Assembly: GCA_046712825.1 (NCBI GenBank)
Contig: JBKKCR010000197.1
Coordinates: 1 to 24,295, forward strand
Origin: DATFGK01 sp046712825
GTDB taxonomy: Bacteria; Actinomycetota; AC-67
Direction: 5' to 3'
DNA: 24,295 nt
Made by a program: the position numbers and the translations under genes. Below the pieces are notes generated by a model. That model was not told the origin of the DNA. It made no database searches and saw only the letters and a list, made by a program, of their open reading frames with translations. Positions 1 to 8,039 of the stretch are shown piece after piece. Each line of letters begins with the position of its first letter. Within the stretch, counting starts at the first letter, position 1.

Positions 1-1298
1 AGGAACGGCTCGATGCCCATCTCGAGGAGCCGCGAGACGGCGGAAGGCGCGTCGTTCGTGTGCAGCGTCGAAAGGACGAGGTGGCCGGTCAACGCCGCTT
101 CCACGGCGATCTGGGCGGTCTCCCGGTCGCGGATCTCGCCGATCAGCACGACGTCGGGGTCGGAGCGCAGGATCGAGCGCAGCGCGCTGGCGAAGGTCAG
201 GCCGGCCTTGTTGTTGATCTGGATCTGGTTCACGCCGGCGAGCCTGTACTCGACGGGATCCTCTACGGTGATGATGTTCCGCTCGGCGGTGTTGATGATG
301 TTCAGCGCCGCGTAGAGCGTGGTCGACTTGCCCGAGCCGGTCGGCCCGGTTACGAGGATCATGCCGTAGGGCTTGCGGTACGAGAACTCGAAACGCTCGA
401 AGTTGTGGTCGCTGAAGCCGAGGTCCTGCAGATTGAGCAGAACGCTGGATTTATCGAGGATCCGGATCACGACCTTCTCGCCGTGGACGGTCGGCAGGGT
501 CGCGACACGAAGGTCGATGGCCTTCCCGCCGACGACGAGACCTACTCGCCCGTCCTGCGGGATCCGTCGTTCGGCGATGTTGATGTCGCTCATGATCTTG
601 AGCCGCGAGATCACTCCGGACTGGATCGACTTCGGAGACCGCATGACTTCGTGCAGCACTCCGTCGATCCGGTAGCGGATGCGGACGTCCTTCTCCTGCG
701 GCTCGATGTGGATGTCCGACGCGCGCTCCCCCACGGCCTGAGTGATGAGCAGGTTGACGAGCTTGACGATCGGAGCGTCTTCCACGAGCTCGCGGGTCTT
801 CGCGAGATCCTCGAGCTCGTCGGATTCCTCGGCCGCCGCCCCGACGATGTCCTCGACGGATTGATCGAGCCGGTGGAATCGCGCGATGGCACCGTAGATG
901 TCGGAGCGGGTGGCGACGACGGCTTTGATCTCAAGCCCGGTGATCGTCCGGATGTCGTCGAGAGCGAAGACGTTGGCCGGATCGCTCATCGCGACGACTA
1001 GCTTGGAATCCTCGTAGCCGATCGGTAGCGCCGAGTAACGCTTGGCGAGCGCGTCGGAGATCAACGCCGCAGCGGCCGGATCGACCGGGTAATCGGCCAG
1101 ATCGACGAACGGCAGACCGATCTGCTTGGCCAGCGCCGAGACAAGGTCTTGCTCCACGACGAACCCGAGGTCGATCAGGACCCGCCCGAGCGACTTCCCC
1201 GAGTGGGCCTGCTCGCTGGTCGCCTCCTCGAGCTGCTCGTACGTGACGAGCCCTTCATCGAGGAGAACCTCACCGAGTTGTCTGCGCTTCTTGGACAT
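1..1298 (-). CDS. pilB: Type IV pilus / type II secretion assembly ATPase PilB (GspE family), 3' part missing
   Basis: This is the hexameric cytoplasmic ATPase that powers pilin or pseudopilin assembly at the inner membrane. About 432 codons are visible; the family is usually near 550-570 residues, so the C-terminal end, including the usual zinc-binding cysteines, lies outside the window. Residues 1 to about 150 form the GspE/MshE N-terminal domain (opening MSKKRRQLGEVLLDEGLVTY). The ATPase core has Walker A GPTGSGKST at 318-326, a Walker B type stretch VVLIGEIRD at 383-391 and the His-box STLHTND with His413. The ATG at 1296-1298 gives the expected N-terminus; only a weak GAGAG precedes it. 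A strong hairpin lies 15 bases upstream. The 171-base gap to the DUF4388 gene suggests separate control or read-through. Whether it serves a pilus or a secretion system cannot be decided from this gene alone. Confidence 0.93.
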   Translation of the reverse strand, partial: MSKKRRQLGEVLLDEGLVTYEQLEEATSEQAHSGKSLGRVLIDLGFVVEQDLVSALAKQIGLPFVDLADYPVDPAAAALISDALAKRYSALPIGYEDSKLVVAMSDPANVFALDDIRTITGLEIKAVVATRSDIYGAIARFHRLDQSVEDIVGAAAEESDELEDLAKTRELVEDAPIVKLVNLLITQAVGERASDIHIEPQEKDVRIRYRIDGVLHEVMRSPKSIQSGVISRLKIMSDINIAERRIPQDGRVGLVVGGKAIDLRVATLPTVHGEKVVIRILDKSSVLLNLQDLGFSDHNFERFEFSYRKPYGMILVTGPTGSGKSTTLYAALNIINTAERNIITVEDPVEYRLAGVNQIQINNKAGLTFASALRSILRSDPDVVLIGEIRDRETAQIAVEAALTGHLVLSTLHTNDAPSAVSRLLEMGIEPF

Positions 1299-1313
1299 GG
1301 GCTCTCGCTCTAT

Positions 1314-1349
1314 CCGGGGAGCCGGCGCGCAGATGCGCGTCCTCCCCGG
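1314..1349 (-). promoter_or_regulatory. Strong two-part hairpin just upstream of the pilB ribosome-binding region
   Basis: The outer arms CCGGGGAG (1314-1321) and CTCCCCGG (1342-1349) pair perfectly over 8 bases. Inside them CGCGC (1326-1330) pairs with GCGCG (1335-1339) across a 4-base loop. In the minus-strand transcript the stem ends 15 bases before the pilB ATG. No T-tract follows, so a classical terminator is unlikely. It could be a leader structure, an mRNA processing barrier or a U-less terminator; the function is inferred. Confidence 0.45.
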
Positions 1350-1375
1350 CCCCCGTCGCAACGCACGGACCATCG

Positions 1376-1392
1376 CCGCCGGATTTCGGCGG
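1376..1392 (-). terminator. GC-rich hairpin between the DUF4388 gene and pilB
   Basis: A perfect 6-base stem CCGCCG/CGGCGG with a 5-base loop lies in the 171-base gap between the two genes. There is no T-tract on either side, so intrinsic termination is only a possibility. In a GC-rich genome such stems also arise by chance. Confidence 0.25.
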
Positions 1393-1469
1393 TTATCCCT
1401 GGTATCGGCCGTCGGGGAGCCACCCTGGAGGACGCCCGGTCATCACGGCCGGAACGCCCGGAGATCCGG

Positions 1470-2294
1470 TCAGCGGGAACGAAGGTGGATCCGCTGCTCC
1501 TGACGTGTGGCGGGAGCCATCCGTCGACCCTTCGGCCGCAAGGGCCTCTGCTCGCCCAGTTCGCGCAAGAGCTCGGCCGGATCGAGGCCGTCCTCCGGTG
1601 CGTCCGATTCGTCCTCCGCGGCCGGCGATCCCGCTTCGTCCTTCTCATAGCCAGTACCGCCGTCGTCCGAGTCCTCTTCCGCGCTTACGTCGTCTGCGCC
1701 TTCGTCCTCGTCGTAGCTCTCCGGTTCGGCGTCGCCGGCCGTGGGCGAGCCTTGAAGCTCCAGCAGACCGGCGTTGGACATCGCAAGCAGGGCGGTTGCG
1801 GCGGAGAATTCCGACGCCCCGGCTTCATGTGCGATCTCTCGGAGGGACCGTCGGCCATCGAACAAGATGGCGATGTGCCATTCGAGCGGGGTCAGCGTTA
1901 TCTCGGCGCTTCCGGACGGGAGCAATGCCGACATCTCGAGCGGCCCATCAAGCGATCCCACCGCGTCAAGGATCTTCCGCCACTCCGCTCGCCGGCGACC
2001 GACGGCTTTGAGGAAGTCTTCGACCGACTGGCGCATCGGCCCGGAGACCGGCTCGAGCTCGAGCGCGAAGTCCCCGGCACCGCCGTCCATGAGCCGCATC
2101 GCGGCGTCGACCACCCCATCCGGATCCTCCGCCGCGAAGTCGTCGACGACGGCTCCTGCGACGTTGCCGTCGACGAGCAGGACCCTTCCGCCGTCGACTT
2201 GACGGTAGATGTTGACGGCGCCGGTCGCACCGGAACGAGCGACGAAGCGCAGGACGTCGGCCAGCGCGAACAGCTCGAGGTTGCCGCTCAGCAT
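1470..2294 (-). CDS. DUF4388 domain protein with acidic C-terminal tail
   Basis: A 274-residue soluble protein. Residues 1 to about 100 (MLSGNLELFALADVLRFVAR, then SGATGAVNIYR and a VLLVDGNVAGAVV stretch) match the DUF4388/PatA N-terminal type, found in bacterial signalling and gliding or pilus-linked proteins of poorly known function. Residues about 120-185 (ITLTPLEWHIAILFDGRRSL onward) look like a small winged-helix module. Residues about 190-255 are a low-complexity stretch rich in Asp and Glu, and the last 25 are basic. The start is supported by GGGAGA at 2301-2306, 6 bases before the ATG. It lies between aroE and pilB on the same strand, so a role in controlling or scaffolding the pilus/secretion machine is plausible but only inferred from position. 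Confidence 0.75.
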   Translation of the reverse strand: MLSGNLELFALADVLRFVARSGATGAVNIYRQVDGGRVLLVDGNVAGAVVDDFAAEDPDGVVDAAMRLMDGGAGDFALELEPVSGPMRQSVEDFLKAVGRRRAEWRKILDAVGSLDGPLEMSALLPSGSAEITLTPLEWHIAILFDGRRSLREIAHEAGASEFSAATALLAMSNAGLLELQGSPTAGDAEPESYDEDEGADDVSAEEDSDDGGTGYEKDEAGSPAAEDESDAPEDGLDPAELLRELGEQRPLRPKGRRMAPATRQEQRIHLRSR

Positions 2295-2388
2295 GTCGTC
2301 TCTCCCTCGCTCATCCGGGGCAGCTTCGAAGATGCACGAACGGCCCCGCAGCCGGGTGGCTCATCCGGAGATGTCGGCAAGCGGACGG

Positions 2389-2419
2389 GTTCGCTTGATA
2401 AATAGGGACGTCAGCGAAC
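2389..2419. repeat. 7-base inverted repeat with AT-rich loop spanning the aroE stop codon
   Basis: GTTCGCT (2389-2395) and AGCGAAC (2413-2419) are perfect inverted copies separated by 17 bases. The loop holds TGATAAATAG, one of the few AT-rich patches in the window. The right arm overlaps the aroE stop codon (2411-2413). It may mark the end of the aroE transcript or carry a promoter for the DUF4388 gene (TATTTA on the minus strand resembles a -10 box, with no matching -35). Both readings are weak. Confidence 0.3.
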
Positions 2420-3229
2420 GGCCGCGGCCATCGCCTCGAAGGGCGCGGCGACTCCCGTCCACGCCTCGAACGCCAGCGCGGCCTGATGTAGGAGCATCCC
2501 GAGCCCGTTGAAGGCGCGAGCTCCCTGTTTGGTGGCGATTCGAACCAGTTCGGTCGTCTCCGGGTGATAGATGAGGTCGACGACGATCTGACCGTCTCGC
2601 ACCGCGCCGGCGTCGAGCGGCAGCGACGAGTCGTCGCGACCGATGGGGGTGGCGTTGACGATCAAGTCGGACTCCCCGGCGATCTCGGATCGGGATCCCC
2701 ACGGGGCCGTGCGCGCCCCCGACACCGCGGCCACCTCAGCGGCTTGCGCGTCCCGCCGGGCGGTTACCGTGACCTCCATGCCGGCGTCCGTCATCGATGT
2801 GACGACTCCGCGCGCCGCGCCGCCGCCACCGAGCACGACCGCCCGCATCCCATCCGGCTTCACCGATACGTCTCGTTCCAGGAAGCGCATGAAACCGGGC
2901 CCGTCGGTGTTCGTGCCGATCAAATGTTCCCCGTCGGCGACGATCGTGTTGACGGCGCCGACCCGCTCGACATCATGGGTCAAGCCGTCGAGGTGCGCGA
3001 TGACCGACTGCTTATGCGGCATCGTGACGTTCAATCCGGATATCCCCAGGCCGCGCATCCCCTGGATGGCTTTCCCGAGCGCGTTCGGATGAACGGGGAA
3101 CGCGACGTAGACCCAGTCCAGACCGGTCGCGGAGAAGGCGGCGTTATGGATCGCCGGCGAGAGGCTCGCTTCGACCGGCCAGCCGATGATCCCGGCCGCC
3201 CGCGTGGCACCCGAGATCGGCCTTATCAT
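2411..3229 (-). CDS. aroE: Shikimate dehydrogenase
   Basis: It reduces 3-dehydroshikimate to shikimate with NADPH in the aromatic amino acid pathway, in the cytoplasm. The 272-residue length is normal. Visible motifs are SLSPAIHN (22-29, substrate binding), NVTMPHK with the catalytic Lys73, NTDGPGF with Asp109, the dinucleotide-binding GGGGAAR (134-140), NATPIG, and the C-terminal GLGMLLHQAALAFEAWTG. The usual NRT motif after the second Rossmann strand reads TARRD here, so cofactor contacts may differ slightly. The start codon overlaps the mltG stop by four bases (ATGA), which implies translational coupling. The mltG-aroE neighbourhood is usual in Actinomycetota. Confidence 0.96.
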   Translation of the reverse strand: MIRPISGATRAAGIIGWPVEASLSPAIHNAAFSATGLDWVYVAFPVHPNALGKAIQGMRGLGISGLNVTMPHKQSVIAHLDGLTHDVERVGAVNTIVADGEHLIGTNTDGPGFMRFLERDVSVKPDGMRAVVLGGGGAARGVVTSMTDAGMEVTVTARRDAQAAEVAAVSGARTAPWGSRSEIAGESDLIVNATPIGRDDSSLPLDAGAVRDGQIVVDLIYHPETTELVRIATKQGARAFNGLGMLLHQAALAFEAWTGVAAPFEAMAAAVR

Positions 3230-4305
3230 CGCGAATTCTTCAGACGGAGGAACTCTTCGTAGGTTTCCGCGAACCCGTGCTCTCCCTTGTCATTGATCAG
3301 CACGTAGTACAGCCAATCCCCGTTCTCGGGGTTCAACGCTGCCTGGATCGATTCGAGGCCCGGGCTCGCGATCGGTGCGGGCGGTACCCCATCGATGAGA
3401 TAGGTGTTGTACGGCGAGGAGAACTGATAGTCCTCCACCAACAGCGGCTGCTTGTACGAACCGGTCTTGAGATAGATCCCGTACTGCACCGTCGCATCGA
3501 TCTGCAATCGCATCGGCTTTGCGAGCCGGTTATAGATCACGCGTGAGATCTTGCCCCGGTCTTGAGGAACCCTCGCCTCGCGCTCGATCATGCTCGCGAT
3601 GATCAGAACCTGGTACGGCGTCACGCCGAGCTTGTCGGCCTTGGACCAGTCGAGCGCGGCGGTCTCTTTCTCGAACTGGCCGTGGAGGCGTTCGACGACC
3701 TGAGCAACGGTTGTCCCCTTGATGAAATCGTAGGTCTTCGGGAACAGCGTCCCTTCGAGATTCTTAGTGTTACGCGGGAGGGTCGGCAGCGTGTGCTTGC
3801 CGTTCGTCACTTCTGCGAGGAACTCCGTCGCCGGTATCCCGACGACGCGCTCGAGGATCTGGGCGATCTCCCGGACGGTTTTCCCTTCCGGGATCGTGAC
3901 ACGGGTGAACTCGACCGCCGGGCCTTTCTCGAGGAGCGCGAACACCGTCGAGTAGCTCATCCCCTCGCGGAAATCGTACTGCCCCGGCTTCAGGCTCCCC
4001 GCGCTGCCACGGAAACGCGCGTACAAGCGGAACACCCACGCCGCCTCGATCACGCCGGCACGTTCGAGCTGCGCCGCGATCTCGGATGCCGAGGAACCCG
4101 GCTCGATGACGACGGAAACCTCGCCCCCATCGCTGCCGGACCCGCCGGCCGCGTTCAACACGTATCCGGCGAAGGCTCCCATCGGGACCAGCAGCAGCAG
4201 AAGGAAGAGGACCAGCTTCCCGAGCGGAGTTACCCTGGAGCGCCGGCGCCGCGGCGGCTCGGGAGCCTGCGCTTCTGATACCGGGGGCTCGACGATGGTG
4301 GTCAT
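3226..4305 (-). CDS. mltG: Endolytic peptidoglycan transglycosylase MltG (YceG-like)
   Basis: A membrane-anchored lytic transglycosylase that cuts nascent glycan strands and is thought to end peptidoglycan chain growth. The protein has 359 residues: a Pro/Arg-rich cytoplasmic tail (1-28), one transmembrane helix (about 29-49), a LysM-like region, then the catalytic YceG domain. Family motifs are LEGTLFPKTYDF (183-194), SMIERE with the probable catalytic Glu241, and RLQIDATVQYG (266-276). The reading frame stays open far upstream, but only the ATG at 4303-4305 gives a normal N-terminus; further upstream the frame reads through ruvX in the wrong phase. This ATG overlaps the ruvX stop by four bases. 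Confidence 0.95.
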   Translation of the reverse strand: MTTIVEPPVSEAQAPEPPRRRRSRVTPLGKLVLFLLLLLVPMGAFAGYVLNAAGGSGSDGGEVSVVIEPGSSASEIAAQLERAGVIEAAWVFRLYARFRGSAGSLKPGQYDFREGMSYSTVFALLEKGPAVEFTRVTIPEGKTVREIAQILERVVGIPATEFLAEVTNGKHTLPTLPRNTKNLEGTLFPKTYDFIKGTTVAQVVERLHGQFEKETAALDWSKADKLGVTPYQVLIIASMIEREARVPQDRGKISRVIYNRLAKPMRLQIDATVQYGIYLKTGSYKQPLLVEDYQFSSPYNTYLIDGVPPAPIASPGLESIQAALNPENGDWLYYVLINDKGEHGFAETYEEFLRLKNSR

Positions 4306-4727
4306 CGCCTCCCTTCCTTCGCCGGTCTGCCGGCGTCGAGGTAGCTTTGCAACATCACCGTTGCGGCGAGTTTGTCGATCACCGTCCGGCGTTTGCGCCT
4401 GCGCACACCCGCCCCGACCAGCGTCCGTTCGGCTTGCACGGTCGTGAGCCGCTCGTCCCACAGCACGACCGGAAGGCCCGCTTCGTTCCGCATAGCCTCG
4501 GCGATCTCGCGCGCGCGGATCGCTGCGGGCCCTTCGTTCCCGTCCATCCGCAGCGGGTGCCCGATCACGATCTCGGTCGCGTCCTCCTCGCGGGCGACCG
4601 CCACGACGGCGGGAACGAGCTCGTCGCCGGTCGCGGTGAGGACCCGCAGCGGCTGTGCGATCCCGACGACCTCGACCGAGATACCGGTCCGATCCGTTCC
4701 GACGTCGACGCCCAGCGCTCTGCTCAT
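4302..4727 (-). CDS. ruvX: Putative pre-16S rRNA nuclease / Holliday junction resolvase-like YqgF (RuvX)
   Basis: A 141-residue RNase H-fold protein of the YqgF family, which matures the 5' end of 16S rRNA in E. coli and has also been described as a resolvase-like protein. Motifs are GVDVGTDRTG with Asp8, the VIGHPLRMDGNEG loop, LWDERLTT, and DKLAATVMLQSYLD near the C-terminus. Its start overlaps the alaS stop by four bases (4724-4727), and its stop overlaps the mltG start in the same way. Lying between alaS and mltG is its usual place in Gram-positive bacteria. The exact in vivo substrate here is inferred from the family. Confidence 0.95.
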   Translation of the reverse strand: MSRALGVDVGTDRTGISVEVVGIAQPLRVLTATGDELVPAVVAVAREEDATEIVIGHPLRMDGNEGPAAIRAREIAEAMRNEAGLPVVLWDERLTTVQAERTLVGAGVRRRKRRTVIDKLAATVMLQSYLDAGRPAKEGRR

Positions 4728-7357
4728 GATCCCAGGGCGCGGCGGGCTTCATCGGTGGCGATGCGCACCGCCTCGCCGACGCCCTCTGGGCGGTTGCCGC
4801 CGCCGGTCGCCAGATCGTCCTTACCACCCGCTCGGCCGCCGATCGCCTCCGCCGCGCCCTTCGCGAGGGCCGGCGCTTTGACGCCGCGACCGACCAGCTC
4901 CTTGGAGACGGCGACGGCGATACCGGCTTTCCCGTCGGCTCCGGACGCGAGCGCGACGATCGCCGGTCCGCGTACGGCTTCGCGAACCGCGACCGCGAGC
5001 GATCGCAGGTCGCTGACGCCGACGCCCGGCACCTCGGCCGCGACGATCGCGGCGTCGCCGACGTGCTCGGCTTTCGCGGCGAGCGACCCGGCCAGATCCT
5101 TGACGTCTCCCTTGCGCGACCGTTCCATCTCCGAACGGGCGGCCTTGAGGTCGTCGAGGATCCGGCGAACCTTGTCGGCCGCCTCGTCGGGCGTGCCGCG
5201 CACTAGGGTCGCGATCTGCTCCAGGAGCATCCGGTCCCCTCGGTACCCTGCGATCGCCTCCGCGCCGGTCAGCGCCTCTACGCGGCGCATGTTCGAGCCG
5301 ATCGACGCTTCGCCGAGGATCTTGACCAGCCCCACCTGGCTCGTGTGCGTCACGTGCGTCCCGCCGCACAGCTCGATCGAGTAATCGCCTATCTCGACGA
5401 CGCGAACGACGTCTCCGTACTTCTCTTCGAAGAGCATCATCGCGCCGATCGTGTTCGCTTCCTCACGGGTTGTTTCGTAGGGACGGACGAGGTCGTCCGA
5501 GAGCAGACGGCTGTTCACGGTGTCCTCGATCTCGGCGAGGAGATCTCGCGGAACCGGCTCCATGTGCGGGAAGTCGAAGCGAAGGCGTCCGGCGTCGACC
5601 AGCGAGCCCGCCTGACGCGCGTGCGGCCCGACCGCGCCGCGCAAGGTCGCGTGCAGCACGTGTGTCGCCGTGTGGCTCCGCGCGATCGCGCCACGTCGAT
5701 GCGCGTCGACCGCCGCGTGTACGTCTGAGCCGGCGACCGCTTCGCCCTGGCGAACGCGGGCGCGATGCACGAACAGCTCGCCGAGAGCCTCCTGCGTGTC
5801 GAGCACCTCGAGCTTCGCACCGCCGGCGGTGATGATGCCGGAGTCACCGACCTGACCGCCTCCCTCGGCGTAGAACGGTGTCGCGTCGAGGACGACCTCG
5901 ATCTCCTCGCCTTCGACCGCAGCCGCGACGCGTTCGCCGTCGCGAACGAGCCCCACGAGCATCCCGTCGGACTCCAAGCGCTCGTAGCCCAGGAACTTCG
6001 TCGGACCGCGTTCGGTCAGGATCTCGCGCAACGCTTTCTCGCTGGATGCGATCTCGCGCTTTGTCGCCCCGCGGCCGCGCTCCTGTTGCTCGCGCATAAG
6101 GGACGAGAACTCTTCCTCATCGACCTCCATGCCGGCCTCGCGCGCGATCTCGAGCGTGAGCTCGAGCGGGAAGCCGTAGGTGTCGTGGAGCTTGAACGCC
6201 GTCTTGCCAGACACGCGGGAAGCGCCGCCTTTCCTGGCGCCCTCCATCTCGTCGTCGAGCAGCGTGATTCCCTTGCTGAGCGTGTTCCGGAACTGATCCT
6301 CCTCGGCCGCCGCGGCGCCGGCGATCATGTCCTTGCTGGAGACGATCTCGGGATAGGCGTCGCCCATCGTGGTGACGACCGCGTCGATGAGGTTCGTCAT
6401 GACTGGCTCACGGATCCCGAGGATCCGTGCGTGGCGGACGGCTCGGCGGATGACGCGTCGCAGGACGTAGCCGCGGCCCTCATTCGAGGGGAAGACGCCG
6501 TCGCCGATCAGGAAGGTCGCGAAGCGCGCGTGTTCGGCGAGGATCCGGATGGAGACATCGGTCTTCTCGAGCGGCTCGTAGGTGGCTTGGTACTTCACCC
6601 CGGCGAGCTGCTCCGCTCGCTCGATGATCGGCTTGAACACGTCGGTCTCGTACGCGCCGGGAACCTTCTGGAGGATCGCTGCGAGGCGCTCCAACCCGAG
6701 GCCGGTGTCGACGTTGCGTTGCGGCAGCGGCTGCACGGGCTCGCCGGTGCCGTCGACCTGGAACTCGGTGAAGACGAGGTTCCAGTACTCCATGATCCGG
6801 TCGCCGGGCACGAATCCGTCAACCTCGCCGTACTCGGGACCGCGGTCGTAGTAGAGTTCCGAGCACGGGCCGCCGGGTCCGGCGACCCCCATCCACCAGA
6901 AGTTGTCTTCCCTGCCCATGCGGATGATGCGCTCGGGCGGAAGGTACGACCGCCAGATCTCGGCCGCCTCGTCGTCCTGCTCGTAGACCGTCGCCCAGAT
7001 GCGTTCCGGGTCGAGGCCGAAGCCGTCGAGCGACAGCTCCCACGCCCACCGGATCGCGTCGGACTTGAAGTAGTCGCCGAACGAGAAGTTGCCGAGCATC
7101 TCGAAGAAGGTTTGATGCCGCGCATCGAGCCCGACGAGATCGATGTCGGTGGTGCGGGCGGACTTCTGACACGAGGCCGCGCGCGGGAACTCGATGGGCT
7201 TCTTGCCGCTCAGGTACGGGATGAACTGGACCATCCCTGCGGTGGTGAGCAGCGGGGCGGACGGATCCTCGGGGACGAGCGACGACGACGAGACGACCCG
7301 GTGGTCGCGCTCGCGGAAGAACTCGAGGAACGTACGCCTGATGTCGGAGACCTTCAT
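4724..7357 (-). CDS. alaS: Alanyl-tRNA synthetase
   Basis: It charges tRNA-Ala and edits mischarged Ser/Gly. At 877 residues it is full length. The N-terminal class II catalytic core begins MKVSDIRRTFLEFFRERDHR and contains the TTAGMVQFIPYLSGKKP region. The editing domain keeps its metal ligands, HTATH (His562, His566) and CGGTH (Cys664, His668). The C-Ala domain ends in the Gly-rich GGKDDLATGGGNRPEGVG signature. Upstream, TAGAAT sits 8 bases before the ATG, so the message may be leaderless; no Shine-Dalgarno sequence is visible. A 57-base gap separates it from the preceding small membrane protein gene, and it heads an alaS-ruvX-mltG-aroE unit joined by ATGA overlaps. Confidence 0.98.
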   Translation of the reverse strand: MKVSDIRRTFLEFFRERDHRVVSSSSLVPEDPSAPLLTTAGMVQFIPYLSGKKPIEFPRAASCQKSARTTDIDLVGLDARHQTFFEMLGNFSFGDYFKSDAIRWAWELSLDGFGLDPERIWATVYEQDDEAAEIWRSYLPPERIIRMGREDNFWWMGVAGPGGPCSELYYDRGPEYGEVDGFVPGDRIMEYWNLVFTEFQVDGTGEPVQPLPQRNVDTGLGLERLAAILQKVPGAYETDVFKPIIERAEQLAGVKYQATYEPLEKTDVSIRILAEHARFATFLIGDGVFPSNEGRGYVLRRVIRRAVRHARILGIREPVMTNLIDAVVTTMGDAYPEIVSSKDMIAGAAAAEEDQFRNTLSKGITLLDDEMEGARKGGASRVSGKTAFKLHDTYGFPLELTLEIAREAGMEVDEEEFSSLMREQQERGRGATKREIASSEKALREILTERGPTKFLGYERLESDGMLVGLVRDGERVAAAVEGEEIEVVLDATPFYAEGGGQVGDSGIITAGGAKLEVLDTQEALGELFVHRARVRQGEAVAGSDVHAAVDAHRRGAIARSHTATHVLHATLRGAVGPHARQAGSLVDAGRLRFDFPHMEPVPRDLLAEIEDTVNSRLLSDDLVRPYETTREEANTIGAMMLFEEKYGDVVRVVEIGDYSIELCGGTHVTHTSQVGLVKILGEASIGSNMRRVEALTGAEAIAGYRGDRMLLEQIATLVRGTPDEAADKVRRILDDLKAARSEMERSRKGDVKDLAGSLAAKAEHVGDAAIVAAEVPGVGVSDLRSLAVAVREAVRGPAIVALASGADGKAGIAVAVSKELVGRGVKAPALAKGAAEAIGGRAGGKDDLATGGGNRPEGVGEAVRIATDEARRALGS

Positions 7358-7365
7358 CGGCCCCG

Positions 7366-7371
7366 ATTCTA
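7366..7371 (-). promoter_or_regulatory. Candidate -10 box for leaderless alaS transcript
   Basis: On the minus strand TAGAAT (TANNNT type) ends 8 bases before the alaS ATG. Transcription would then start at or next to the start codon. There is no convincing -35 box 17 bases upstream and no ribosome-binding site. Such an arrangement is known for leaderless genes in actinobacteria; its use here is inferred. Confidence 0.5.
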
Positions 7372-7414
7372 AGCGAGGGAAGCGGTGCGGGCGGGGCGGT
7401 TTGAGAGGGTCCTG

Positions 7415-7654
7415 CTAGGCCGGGTCGAGCCCCAGCTCTTCACGGAGTTCTGCCTCGCGGACGATCATCTCCTGGCGTCCCGCCTCGATCGCGTCGCGAA
7501 GCCGCTCCCCCAGGCCCGAGGCGTAGGAGCCGGCCTCGCGCGCAAGGTTCGGCGGGGAGTAGCGCTCCTTGGTGCGGTTCGCCCAGCGGACGACGGCGAC
7601 GCCGACCGTGACGCCGATGCCTATCCCGACGAGGCCCCAGAAGACCCGCTTCAC
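7415..7654 (-). CDS. Small membrane-anchored protein, DUF6167-like
   Basis: A 79-residue protein with one N-terminal transmembrane helix (about residues 5-22, FWGLVGIGIGVTVGVAVV) followed by a charged, probably helical tail (ERLRDAIEAGRQEMIVREAE). Its layout and its position between the DUF948 gene and alaS match the DUF6167 proteins of actinobacteria, whose function is unknown. The start is GTG; the stop of the DUF948 gene (TAG) shares one base with it (TAGTG), so translation is probably coupled. A membrane scaffolding role with its DUF948 neighbour is possible but not shown by the sequence. Confidence 0.8.
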   Translation of the reverse strand: MKRVFWGLVGIGIGVTVGVAVVRWANRTKERYSPPNLAREAGSYASGLGERLRDAIEAGRQEMIVREAELREELGLDPA

Positions 7655-8031
7655 TACCCTTTCTCCTTGAGCTTGCCGGTCGCACGACGGGCGCCGGCGA
7701 AGAACGCCAGCCCTTTCACGAGCGGGTTCGTGACCGCGGCCTTCACCGTGTGGGAGATCGTCTCGACGTTGTGGGCCACGGTCTGCGCGGAAGCCATGAT
7801 GGAATCGACCCGCTCGATCTCGTGGTTGACGCCCTTCACCGTGTTCCCGACCTCATGGATCAGGGGAACGGTCTCTTGGGTCACGCCGTCGATGAGCTCC
7901 TTCATGCTCGACACGACCCGGAAGAGGTTCAGGACGAGGATCGACACCACGATCACCGCGAGGGCGAAGAAAGCGGCGATGACGATCACGGCGTAATCGG
8001 TTGCTTTCAGGGCGGCGATCGCTGCCGTCAT
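7654..8031 (-). CDS. DUF948 domain membrane protein
   Basis: A 125-residue protein with one transmembrane helix (about residues 13-35, DYAVIVIAAFFALAVIVVSI) and a long amphipathic, heptad-like region (SSMKELIDGVTQETVPLIHE onward), ending in a basic tail. DUF948 proteins are small membrane proteins that resemble parts of methyl-accepting proteins and are of unknown role. GGGGGAG lies 2 bases before the ATG, right after the rarA stop. It is conserved between rarA and alaS in actinobacteria, and this gene plus the next small gene form a pair. Confidence 0.85.
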   Translation of the reverse strand: MTAAIAALKATDYAVIVIAAFFALAVIVVSILVLNLFRVVSSMKELIDGVTQETVPLIHEVGNTVKGVNHEIERVDSIMASAQTVAHNVETISHTVKAAVTNPLVKGLAFFAGARRATGKLKEKG

Positions 8032-8039
8032 TACTCCCC

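Noticed and set aside
4306..4827. N-terminal extension of the mltG frame up to 4827
   Set aside because: It reads ruvX and the end of alaS out of phase; the residues are Arg/Gly-rich noise, and the ATG at 4305 gives the normal MltG N-terminus.
7358..7414. T-box or other riboswitch before alaS
   Set aside because: Only 57 bases lie between the preceding stop and the ATG, with no specifier loop or T-box sequence.
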